The position numbers and the translations under genes were made by a program. Under the pieces are notes generated by a model. It saw only the letters and a program-made list of their open reading frames with translations. It was not told the DNA's origin and did no database searches. Below, piece after piece: positions 1-7,674 of a DNA stretch of 64,000 bases. Every line of letters starts with the position of its first letter. The stretch's first letter is position 1. Source of the DNA: an uncultured Lachnospiraceae bacterium (GTDB taxonomy: Bacteria; Bacillota; Clostridia; Lachnospirales; Lachnospiraceae). The DNA is taken from the NCBI GenBank assembly GCA_910577275.1, contig CAJTMW010000007.1, positions 1 through 64,000 on the forward strand. The letters are read 5' to 3'.

Positions 1-280
<280 letters not shown>

Positions 281-309
281 AAAAAAGAGCAACCGTTTCT
301 GATTGCTCT
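281..309 (-). terminator. Intrinsic terminator after the SDR gene
   Basis: On the minus strand the stem AGAGCAA / TTGCTCT (7 bp, 10-nt loop) is followed directly by a run of T. It lies about 50 nt beyond the SDR stop codon and would end the tetR-SDR transcript. Confidence 0.8.
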
Positions 310-359
310 GGTTAATAAACATTATCTTGCCTCCTGCAAACAGGCAGCTGCCAATTCCT

Positions 360-1124
360 TTAATAAAACTTTTTAGCTATCTTCATCAGCCATAATGAAG
401 GGAAAATCCTGCTGACAACTCTGTAAAATTTATAAAATGTACCCGGAGTATATACACCTTTTCCTTTCTCCGCCTTCTCCAATGCCTTCGTTGTAAGTAT
501 GTCCATATCCAAAAATGGAAGCCGGTTAATTTTCTGCCCCTGGCTTTCCTGACCCTTTGGATTCATTTCAGTATCCATATTTCCCGGGCACAGAAGGAGA
601 ACATTGATTTCTTTTTCCAATAATTCTTCCCGGAGCGCTTTTCCAAAATAATAAATATATTTTTTGGAAGCGCTGTAAACCGTCTGGCAGGGAACAGGTG
701 CAAAGGAAGATACGGAACAGGTGATAACGGTAAAACTGCCTTTCTCCATATAGGGAAGAAATGTTTTTTGAATCATCGTCATTCCCTTGACATTGACCGA
801 AATCATGCTCAGGATATCTTCCTGTCCCATATCAGAAAACATACCCGATTTCACATATCCCGCATTATTAATCAATACTTTTACATGCGGCTTATCCTTT
901 TCCAGTCTTTCTGCTATCTTATCATATGATTTTTCATCGCCTAAGTCCGCTTCTATGGGAACAATCTTTTTATCTTTGTATGCTTCTGCCAATTTCTCCA
1001 GTCTTTCTTTTCTTCTTGCTATAATCCAGTATTCATCCAGTTGTGGATAACGATGGATTACCGCCTCCAAAAATTTAACGCCAAGACCTGATGATGCTCC
1101 CGTAATTACCGCTAAATCTCCCAT
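360..1124 (-). CDS. SDR family NAD(P)-dependent oxidoreductase
   Basis: A 254-residue short-chain dehydrogenase/reductase. The N-terminus has the Rossmann motif TGASSGLG (about residues 8-15), then the NNAGY motif (about 86-90) and the catalytic YSASK signature with Tyr and Lys spaced as in the family. The length is normal for classical SDR enzymes. The substrate cannot be told from sequence; the general shape resembles DltE-like cytosolic reductases. It lies 107 nt downstream of the tetR-type gene on the same strand and is followed by a terminator. It is therefore probably the target, and operon partner, of that regulator, which would suggest an inducible or detoxifying role (inference). Confidence 0.88.
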   Translation of the reverse strand: MGDLAVITGASSGLGVKFLEAVIHRYPQLDEYWIIARRKERLEKLAEAYKDKKIVPIEADLGDEKSYDKIAERLEKDKPHVKVLINNAGYVKSGMFSDMGQEDILSMISVNVKGMTMIQKTFLPYMEKGSFTVITCSVSSFAPVPCQTVYSASKKYIYYFGKALREELLEKEINVLLLCPGNMDTEMNPKGQESQGQKINRLPFLDMDILTTKALEKAEKGKGVYTPGTFYKFYRVVSRIFPSLWLMKIAKKFY

Positions 1125-1231
1125 GATAATATCCTCCTATATCTGGGTGTAAGGATTTCTGTACGTGCCATAGCTTGCCGGAAAAAATACATATCCGCAG
1201 TTTCCATTGCCTGTAGCGCTGAAATACAAAA

Positions 1232-1822
1232 TCACTTTCTATGAGCCTCCTTTTCTATTGTGCCGAGCAAAAATCTGAGGGACTGCACGGCTTCTTCCTT
1301 ATTTAGCGGAATTTTCTCCAGGAAGCATTTCTCTAAAAGCATTTCAACCGTTACTGCATAATAATCAACCATAACATCTTCGCGCAATGGAAAATCCTTA
1401 GTATAAGGGCATCTGCTTACAATATCCTTTATCTGCCCCCTCATAAAAAGGCGGAGGGATGACATACACCTTCCATTGAGGCTGTTCTTCGATAAAATCT
1501 TATGAATCTGCGGCCTGTAACCGTCAAGATAGTCATACATTATCGAAAATATCCCTTCCGTTCTGTCTTTTACCGGAATTTTCATGTATTCATCCAAATT
1601 CATATCTTTAACAATTACAGTCCAGCAATAATCCATCAGGTCATAAATATCATCAAAATAATTGTAAAAGGTTGACCTCGGATAATTACATATATCGCAT
1701 ATCTTCTGGACAGAAATTTCTTCTAATGACATGTCTGCGAGCAGCATGAGCATTTTCTCCGAAAAATCTGACAGCGTCCGCCTCGCAAATCTGCCTGTCT
1801 TGCCTGATAAATCTACTTTCAT
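1232..1822 (-). CDS. TetR/AcrR family transcriptional regulator
   Basis: A 196-residue regulator. The N-terminal 60 residues form the TetR-type DNA-binding domain: a helix around LSDFSEKMLMLLADMSLEEI, then a helix-turn-helix ending in the typical RSTFYNYFDD recognition-helix signature (about residues 49-58). The C-terminal part is helical and variable and should bind a ligand, which is not recognisable. Upstream there is a promoter-like pair and a 14-bp palindrome placed between promoter and gene, which suggests autoregulation. The SDR gene follows in the same direction. This pair occupies the position where spo0A normally follows spoIVB in related genomes. Confidence 0.88.
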   Translation of the reverse strand: MKVDLSGKTGRFARRTLSDFSEKMLMLLADMSLEEISVQKICDICNYPRSTFYNYFDDIYDLMDYCWTVIVKDMNLDEYMKIPVKDRTEGIFSIMYDYLDGYRPQIHKILSKNSLNGRCMSSLRLFMRGQIKDIVSRCPYTKDFPLREDVMVDYYAVTVEMLLEKCFLEKIPLNKEEAVQSLRFLLGTIEKEAHRK

Positions 1823-1851
1823 TCATATTGCTCCAATTGAATATTCATGTA

Positions 1852-1865
1852 CAGATGTCCATCTG
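1852..1865. promoter_or_regulatory. Palindromic operator candidate for the TetR regulator
   Basis: CAGATG-TC-CATCTG is a perfect 6+6 inverted repeat with a 2-nt centre, about 30 nt upstream of the regulator start and just downstream of the proposed -10 box. Its core TGTCCAT occurs again at 1946-1952 and inverted (ATGGACA) at 1927-1933, so three half-site-like copies lie in this short region. Its position suits repression by the TetR protein. The assignment is inference. Confidence 0.5.
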
Positions 1866-1870
1866 CTTAT

Positions 1871-1899
1871 ACTTTATCAACAGCATACAGAAAAATCAA
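1871..1899 (-). promoter_or_regulatory. Candidate sigma-A promoter of the tetR-SDR unit
   Basis: On the minus strand TTGATT (1894-1899) and TAAAGT (1871-1876) are 17 nt apart, followed by the palindrome at 1852-1865 and then the regulator start. The match to consensus is moderate. Confidence 0.4.
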
Positions 1900-1959
1900 T
1901 CTTCAATAATCAGTTTTTGTTCACTAATGGACACTTTGCGCGAATTGTCCATAATTCAA

Positions 1960-1994
1960 GGGAAATTTATCAAGCCTGCTTGAATAAATTTCCC
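1960..1994. repeat. Long AT-rich inverted repeat downstream of spoIVB
   Basis: GGGAAATTTAT and ATAAATTTCCC form an 11-bp perfect stem. The inner CAAGC / GCTTG can extend it. No T-run follows on either strand, so this is not a classical terminator, although it lies 25 nt beyond the spoIVB stop codon. It may stabilise the mRNA 3' end or act as a weak terminator. Confidence 0.65.
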
Positions 1995-2018
1995 TCTGCT
2001 TCTACGTCTGCCCGGACT

Positions 2019-3323
2019 TTAGTGCACGAGCATGTTTTCAATAAATATCCCGTATCCTCGGGTGGGGTCCTGTACCAGTACGTGGGTTACTGCGCCGATT
2101 AGTCTGTCGTTTTGTATAATGGGGCTGCCGCTCATTCCCTGGACAATGCCACCGGTGGCAGCAAGGAGCTCGGGGTCTGTAATTTTGAGGACGATTCCTC
2201 TGTTTATATTATCGTTTTCCAGATTGATATCCGTGATTTCGATATTGTATATCCGTGTCTCATCTCCCAGCGAACATATAATCTGTGCCGGGCCTTTTTG
2301 GATTTCCTGTTTCAGTCCAAGGGGATAGTAATCGTTATCCGCATTGGTTTCTGTTTCCGGCGTGCAGATTCCAAAAATGCCTCTGGGCGTGTTGGCTGTG
2401 ATTTCTCCCATAATATTTTTATCGTCATACTCAATAAAACCCGTCAATTCTCCCGGGGAACCGTTAGCGCCTCTTGTAATTCCTATAATTTCCGTGTGAT
2501 AAAGAGTTCCCTTGGACAGGCTCATCAATGTACTGGTATCCACATCGTTAATGCCATGTCCCAACGCGCCAAAGCATCCATGCTCGTCAATATAGGTCAT
2601 GGTGCCCACCCCTTGGGCATTATCCCTGACCCAGACGCCCAGCTTGTACTCTCCGTTCTGATTCATCTCCGGTCTGGTTTTCACTTCTATCAGGGCGTCT
2701 CCGCGTTTTACTTTAAATACCATTTCCTGCCCTTCGCTGTGGCTGACTCTTTCTATTAGCTCCTTTTTTTCATTGATTTCCTCATCGTTAATTTCCAATA
2801 TATAGTCTCCCACCTGGAATACATATTTCCCCGGGGTAAATTTTTGTCCGTCCTCTCCTTCAAATTCTCCGATTCCCACCACCAGCACCCCTTCTGTCTT
2901 TACGTAAATTCCGATAGGGATACCCGCCGGCTTTAGCTGTAAATCCTGAATGACCTCTACATCTACTTCCTTTAGGGGAATAACGCCAAACAGCTTTAGC
3001 TGAAGCTTATATTGCTCGACCTGGTTTGCTTTTACTGTAACCGGCCTCCCCAAGTCAATGTAAAGGCTTCCCTTCGCTTCCGGGGCTGTGACAACAGGGC
3101 CGCTCGCCTCTACTGCTTCCCGATACAGTTCACCGGTGGCCGGTACCTTAAAATCCAATTCCTGCTCCACCCCCGCCTTTATCATGATGGTGGACGGAAC
3201 ACTGAGCCACATAAAATAATAGAAAGAAATCATCACTGCAGTTATGCCGAAGACAAGCATGACATATAGAAATTTTTTATATCCGGCAGCCTTGCCATGA
3301 TTTGATTCATCTAAGTAGTTCAA
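2019..3323 (-). CDS. spoIVB: SpoIVB peptidase (stage IV sporulation protein B)
   Basis: A 434-residue serine peptidase of family S55. In known sporulators it is made in the forespore and cleaves SpoIVFA, so that sigma-K is activated in the mother cell. An N-terminal transmembrane segment (about residues 16-38) is followed by a PDZ-like region near 150-210. The C-terminal peptidase domain has GHGIND (catalytic His region, about 255) and GMSGSPI (nucleophile Ser, about 400). The start appears to be TTG at 3323, with AAGGA about 9 nt upstream. Its usual neighbours are recN upstream and spo0A downstream. Here recN is 6 kb away across an accessory block, and a tetR-SDR pair follows in place of spo0A. 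Confidence 0.95.
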   Translation of the reverse strand: MNYLDESNHGKAAGYKKFLYVMLVFGITAVMISFYYFMWLSVPSTIMIKAGVEQELDFKVPATGELYREAVEASGPVVTAPEAKGSLYIDLGRPVTVKANQVEQYKLQLKLFGVIPLKEVDVEVIQDLQLKPAGIPIGIYVKTEGVLVVGIGEFEGEDGQKFTPGKYVFQVGDYILEINDEEINEKKELIERVSHSEGQEMVFKVKRGDALIEVKTRPEMNQNGEYKLGVWVRDNAQGVGTMTYIDEHGCFGALGHGINDVDTSTLMSLSKGTLYHTEIIGITRGANGSPGELTGFIEYDDKNIMGEITANTPRGIFGICTPETETNADNDYYPLGLKQEIQKGPAQIICSLGDETRIYNIEITDINLENDNINRGIVLKITDPELLAATGGIVQGMSGSPIIQNDRLIGAVTHVLVQDPTRGYGIFIENMLVH

Positions 3324-3724
3324 GTTTCCACATCCTTTATTTTATAGTAAAAGAGAAAATTTCTATTTTAGTATGCGAAAAACTTTGAATTTTACTTTTA
3401 GATTTTCAATTTTTTTCTTCCAATTGTTTCTATTAAAAAATTGCACAACACATTATCTTGTAGTGAAGCTCTCACAATATCAGATACTATACTATATATT
3501 GATTAAAATACATTATATAAAAACATGTTTCCCGTTTAATTTCTACATCACTAAATTTAAAAATATTTTGTTTTTCATCTCAGACTGTGATATAAGTATT
3601 CTATCACTTTCTATTTTTTATTTCTTTCATTTTTATAAAACCTGTTTTTTCAGATAATAAGATTCATTTCAATCCAATTTCAATCATCAATTCCCATTTA
3701 CTTGTGGAAGCCTAAGGTACTTTT
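3324..3724. other. AT-rich divergent intergenic region
   Basis: Four hundred bases between the divergent spoIVB and the plus-strand PD-(D/E)XK gene. The region is much more AT-rich than the flanking housekeeping genes. It holds a sporulation-type promoter candidate near 3369 and no convincing gene. The 94-codon plus-strand frame inside it is a low-complexity Phe/Ile/Leu string without a ribosome binding site. Confidence 0.6.
3369..3375 (-). promoter_or_regulatory. Candidate forespore (sigma-G type) -10 element for spoIVB
   Basis: The minus strand reads CATACTA 46 nt upstream of the spoIVB start, an exact match to the sigma-G -10 pattern CATHMTA. The -35 region is only a weak match (GTAAA with short spacing), so this is tentative, although sigma-F/G control of spoIVB is known in Bacillus. 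Confidence 0.4.
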
Positions 3725-4573
3725 ATGCAGCATAAACCGTTATCAAGCCGCCGGGTCAACTGGCATGAAGCAGCTTCATGCGCGATGCAGATAGAACTGC
3801 GCGAATACTCGGATATATTAGAATACAAGTCTGAATATCTTCTTGGCAAAAACAACTATCGTATTGACCTCCTTATCATAAAAAAGCTGGCGGATATAAA
3901 GATACTCAAAAATATCGCCCGGATTTTTCAAACATTTAACCTGTTCGAGATAAAAGGTCTGGGCTCATCAGTTGATATGGATTCCTATTATAAAACTATC
4001 GGTTATGCCGGACTCTTCATCAACCAGACCGGCAAGAGGGGGCAATATTCCAGTCTCGACATCAGCCTGTCGTTTTTAAGCTGTCATTATCCCCGAAAAC
4101 TGATAACACATTTACGTAAAGAAAGAAAAATTATAGTTGAAAAATCTTCACCGGGGGTATATCATATCAATAAAGAAACATTTGACGCACAGATTATCGT
4201 CACAAAGGAACTTCTTCCCGAACAAAATCTTTATCTTCGCTGTCTTACCAACAGCCTGCAAAACAGCAGACTTGTTAATCAGCTTATCGACGATTATAAG
4301 CTTCATCAGGAACAGAATATTTATATCAAATATATGCATCAGCTAACAATTGCCAACTCAAAGACGAAAGGAGACTCGCCAATGATTTCTGAAGGAACCT
4401 TAAATTTATGCAATATCATTTCCGCAGACATTATCGAACGTACCAAAAAGGAGGAGGCCGAATATTATCTGCCTAAAATCAACCTCTTATCATCTCAAAA
4501 TGAATATTTAAAGTCTCTGTTAAAACAGAATAATATTCCGTTTCATCTGGAAGCCGGTATCGATAATAAGTAA
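3725..4573 (+). CDS. PD-(D/E)XK nuclease-like accessory protein
   Basis: A 282-residue protein of a family I remember as common in gut Clostridia and never functionally defined. The N-terminus has the pattern RIDLLIIKK with Asp48, followed by FEIKG with Glu75 and Lys77. This D...ExK arrangement is the core of PD-(D/E)XK nuclease folds, as in Rpn-type proteins. Next comes a SSVDMDSYYKTIGYAGL segment typical of the family. The C-terminal half is helical and lysine/glutamate-rich with no known motif. The gene is AT-rich and on the plus strand, against the direction of nearly all other genes, and a bidirectional terminator separates it from uxuB. These features point to acquired DNA. Nuclease activity is inference. 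Confidence 0.65.
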   Translation: MQHKPLSSRRVNWHEAASCAMQIELREYSDILEYKSEYLLGKNNYRIDLLIIKKLADIKILKNIARIFQTFNLFEIKGLGSSVDMDSYYKTIGYAGLFINQTGKRGQYSSLDISLSFLSCHYPRKLITHLRKERKIIVEKSSPGVYHINKETFDAQIIVTKELLPEQNLYLRCLTNSLQNSRLVNQLIDDYKLHQEQNIYIKYMHQLTIANSKTKGDSPMISEGTLNLCNIISADIIERTKKEEAEYYLPKINLLSSQNEYLKSLLKQNNIPFHLEAGIDNK

Positions 4574-4644
4574 AATTGCGTCCTGAACGCGGCATTCGCA
4601 GAATGGGCGTGCAAGCACTTGCCCGGCTCGTTGCCAACATTAAT

Positions 4645-4678
4645 AAAGGAACCGGCTTCAAACTGCTCCGGTTCCTTT
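4645..4678. terminator. Bidirectional terminator between convergent genes
   Basis: AAAGGAACCGG and CCGGTTCCTTT form a perfect 11-bp stem with a 12-nt loop. Short T stretches lie at both ends, so it can serve the plus-strand PD-(D/E)XK gene and the minus-strand uxuB gene. Confidence 0.75.
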
Positions 4679-4737
4679 ACTGTCTTTATTATATTGTCCG
4701 GTTCTATAATACCCGGACTGCTCTCTGCAAAATCGTA

Positions 4738-6321
4738 TTATCTTGCAGAAACATATTTATGCAATGTCTTTCTCACGGCGCCGGGACCTGCGTACAGCTC
4801 TGCCACCATGCCTTCGATGCGCTCGCCGAGGCCTGCTTCATACAGGTCCACGCCAAACACGTCCTTGCGGCTGTAGAGTTCTTTCAGGCAGGAGAAGTCC
4901 TGTTCACCCTCTTTTACCTCAAGAGGAGCTACAATCGCCGAAAGCTCTGCAAGGAGCGGGTCGGGCGAGGGCTCGAAAGCCTTTCCTTCATCATCGATTC
5001 CCTTGATATAACGGGCATATCCGGCAAGCACCAGAGGTATCAGAATCAGCTCATCCATATTAAGGCCTCTCGCCTGATAAGCCTTGATGGTTTCGCCAAA
5101 GCGGATGGACAGCTTCTGGCTGGTATCCGTTGCAATACGCTGAGGCGCATCGGGCATGAACGGATTCGGCAGACGGCGGTTAAGCACAGCGTCGATGAAA
5201 TCAGCCGGCTTTAAAACGCCCGGGTCTACCACAACCGGCATTGCCTCGATGTAGCCCATCTTCTTGATGAGCCCCTTGATGTCCTCGTCTTCCATTTCGG
5301 CGGAAATAAGGTCATATCCCAGCATACAGCCGTAAATTGACATTGCTGTGTGCAGAGGATTCAGGCAGGTGCAGACCTTCATTCTCTCCACCTTGTCAAC
5401 GGTCTCGCGGTCAACATACAGCGCGCCGCCAAGCTCTAAAGGAGGACGTCCGTTAGTGTAGTTATCCTCCACAACCAGATACTCGGTTTCTTCCGCATTG
5501 ACAAAAGGAGCCGTGTAGGTACGTTTTTCGGTAATAATTGTGTAATTGTCTTCAAAACCGTCGTCCTCAAGCATTTTCTGAACCTTGGGGTCGGGACGGG
5601 GAGTGATTTTGTCAATCATGCTCCACGGGTAGGTAACCTTTGAAGAATCCTGTACATAATCCAGAAATTCCTTCGGAACCAGTCCCTGCTCTACCCACTT
5701 GGAAGCATAAGCGATAACGGCAGCCTTTACCTTATCGCCGTTATGGGAGCAGTTATCCATGCTCTGTACGGTCAGCGGCAGCTTTCCGGCTTTGAAACGC
5801 TCATATAAAAGAACCGTAACCTTACCCATAATCAGAGCCGGCGTCAGCCCCTTTTCAAGGTCGGCAGGCGCAACGCCGTATCCCTTTTCCGTGATGGTAA
5901 AGGAAATCATCTGAAGGCTGGGCTTGCAGAAAATCTCCACCAGTCTGGCCCAGTCGTCGCCAAACTGCGGGTCGGCTTTCAAGCCTTCCGTAACGGAAGC
6001 AATGACCTTTTTCTGAATCGTTCCGTCCGACTGCAGGCAAACCAGAAGGCTCATGTTGTCGTAAGGCTCATAAGCCTTGTCAATAATCTCAAAGTCAAAG
6101 CCCTCGGCCACAATAACGCCTCTGTCATACTGCCCGGAGTCAAGAGCCTGCTGCAGAATTGCCGCCGGAAACGCACGGAAAATATTTCCGGCGCCGAAAT
6201 GAAGCCAGGTAGGCTCGTCGTGGGTTTTAGCGCGAACCGCTTCAATATCAAATTTCGGCATCTGATAGCCCTTTGCCGCCCACTCCGGTCCAATGCCGTT
6301 TTTAATATCAACAAGTTTCAT
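4738..6321 (-). CDS. uxuB: Mannitol dehydrogenase family protein, probable fructuronate reductase
   Basis: A 527-residue polyol dehydrogenase of the mannitol dehydrogenase family. The N-terminus has a NAD-binding region with LHFGAGNIFRAF (about residues 39-50), and the centre has the family lysine region TCLNPLHTAMSIYG. Because it lies 30 nt downstream of uxuA on the same strand, the most likely reaction is D-fructuronate to D-mannonate (EC 1.1.1.57), the step before mannonate dehydratase in hexuronate breakdown. Mannitol or altronate oxidation is possible from sequence alone. The other steps (uxaC, kdgK, kdgA) are not in the window. Confidence 0.85.
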   Translation of the reverse strand: MKLVDIKNGIGPEWAAKGYQMPKFDIEAVRAKTHDEPTWLHFGAGNIFRAFPAAILQQALDSGQYDRGVIVAEGFDFEIIDKAYEPYDNMSLLVCLQSDGTIQKKVIASVTEGLKADPQFGDDWARLVEIFCKPSLQMISFTITEKGYGVAPADLEKGLTPALIMGKVTVLLYERFKAGKLPLTVQSMDNCSHNGDKVKAAVIAYASKWVEQGLVPKEFLDYVQDSSKVTYPWSMIDKITPRPDPKVQKMLEDDGFEDNYTIITEKRTYTAPFVNAEETEYLVVEDNYTNGRPPLELGGALYVDRETVDKVERMKVCTCLNPLHTAMSIYGCMLGYDLISAEMEDEDIKGLIKKMGYIEAMPVVVDPGVLKPADFIDAVLNRRLPNPFMPDAPQRIATDTSQKLSIRFGETIKAYQARGLNMDELILIPLVLAGYARYIKGIDDEGKAFEPSPDPLLAELSAIVAPLEVKEGEQDFSCLKELYSRKDVFGVDLYEAGLGERIEGMVAELYAGPGAVRKTLHKYVSAR

Positions 6322-6351
6322 TGTAATATAACCCCTTTCGTTTTTGTTTTA

Positions 6352-7437
6352 TTACTTCTGTGCGTCCAGCTTATCAAGCATATCCCAGATACCCCACATA
6401 TACATGATGCCAAGCGCGCGGTCATACAGGCCGTAACCGGGACGCACGTTCCCCGGCCCCTCGTCCCACAGATGTCTTCCGTGGTCGGGACGGATATATC
6501 CCTTGAAGCCGCAGTCATGATATGCCTTGATAATATCCAGTATTCCCGTATCTCCATCGCAGTCGCGGTGGCTCGCCTCGGAGAAATCTCCGTTGGGGAA
6601 ATGCTTCACGTTACGAATATGCGCAAAGGCAATACGGTCGCAATGCTTGCGTACAATTGACGCCACATTATTCTCGGGATTTGCATTAAGGCTTCCCGAA
6701 CACAGTGTCAGGCAGTTGTAAGGGTCGTCTACCAGTTTAAGGAATTTGTCCACAGACTCCGCGTCCACTAAAAGGCGGGGCAGGCCGAAAATATCCCATG
6801 GGGGGTCGTCCATGTGGATTGCCATTTTGATGTCGCATTCATGGCATACCGGCATCAAAGCTTCAAGGAAATATTTCAGGTTTTCCCACAGCTTATCCTT
6901 GGTCACAGGCTTATATGCCTCGAACAGCTCATCCAGCCTTGCCATACGCTCCGGTTCCCAGCCGGGGAATGTAAGTCCGTGCAGATTATTCAGAATATAA
7001 TCCGCCATCTCCTTCGGGTCGTCGTGAATCTTACTTGCCTCATAATACAAGGCTGTGGAGCCGTCCCCTACCGGATGGAACAAATCGGTACGCGTCCAGT
7101 CAAAGACCGGCATGAAATTGTAACAGATTACCTTTACGCCGAACTTTGAAAGATTGCGGATGGTCTGGATATAATTTGCAATATATCCGTCCCTTGTGGG
7201 CAGGCCGATTTTGATGTCGTCATGAACATTCACCGACTCTACCACGTCCATGTTGAAGCCATAGGGCTCCAGTTGTTTTTGCACTTCGGCAATCTCATCT
7301 ACCTCCCAGATTTCTCCCGGAAGCTTGCTGTGCAGAGCCCAGACAATGCTTGTCACGCCGGGAATCTGCTTGATGTCCGACAACTTAATGTCGTCATTGC
7401 CTTCGCCGTACCAGCGAAAACCCATTTGCATTTGCAT
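6352..7437 (-). CDS. uxuA: Mannonate dehydratase
   Basis: A 361-residue cytosolic enzyme that dehydrates D-mannonate to 2-keto-3-deoxygluconate (EC 4.2.1.8), a Mn/Fe-dependent TIM-barrel protein. Family segments seen include MGFRWYGEGND at the start, the metal-site region MAIHMDDPPW (about residue 205), the segments AFAHIRNVKHFPNGDFSE (about 275) and the C-terminal IRPDHGRHLW. GGAGG lies 7 nt upstream of the ATG. A TATAAT box lies at 7461-7466 on the minus strand, but its -35 partner is weak. A terminator at 7545-7575 separates it from the MATE gene, so uxuA-uxuB is probably a two-gene operon induced by hexuronates (inference). Confidence 0.93.
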   Translation of the reverse strand: MQMQMGFRWYGEGNDDIKLSDIKQIPGVTSIVWALHSKLPGEIWEVDEIAEVQKQLEPYGFNMDVVESVNVHDDIKIGLPTRDGYIANYIQTIRNLSKFGVKVICYNFMPVFDWTRTDLFHPVGDGSTALYYEASKIHDDPKEMADYILNNLHGLTFPGWEPERMARLDELFEAYKPVTKDKLWENLKYFLEALMPVCHECDIKMAIHMDDPPWDIFGLPRLLVDAESVDKFLKLVDDPYNCLTLCSGSLNANPENNVASIVRKHCDRIAFAHIRNVKHFPNGDFSEASHRDCDGDTGILDIIKAYHDCGFKGYIRPDHGRHLWDEGPGNVRPGYGLYDRALGIMYMWGIWDMLDKLDAQK

Positions 7438-7544
7438 AATATAACCTCCAATCTTTTTTTATTATACTACATGAAGAAAAACAAATACATGTTTACTTTG
7501 GAAAAAACTTATAAAAAATTTTCCTGTTCGTTCTCCTTTTTAGC

Positions 7545-7575
7545 AAAAATCCCCACAGGGCGCACCCCTGCGGGG
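7545..7575 (-). terminator. Intrinsic terminator after the MATE gene
   Basis: On the minus strand CCCCGCAGGG pairs with CCCTGTGGGG (one mismatch) and ATTTTT follows. It lies 100 nt downstream of the MATE stop and upstream of the uxuA promoter region, isolating the two units. Confidence 0.8.
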
Positions 7576-7674
7576 ACAAAATATGTAACTACCATACATT
7601 ACCATTTTAAATGTCAGTCCACTTTTTGAACAGTGAATATTTTTGGTTTTTTTAGTAGTATTTTAGGATTCCCG

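Noticed and set aside
2112..2759. A 215-codon plus-strand frame opposite spoIVB
   Set aside because: It is the antisense of the conserved SpoIVB peptidase domain, with no motif of its own.
3373..3657. A 94-codon plus-strand frame in the AT-rich region after spoIVB
   Set aside because: It is a Phe/Ile/Leu-rich chance frame of AT-rich DNA without a ribosome binding site.
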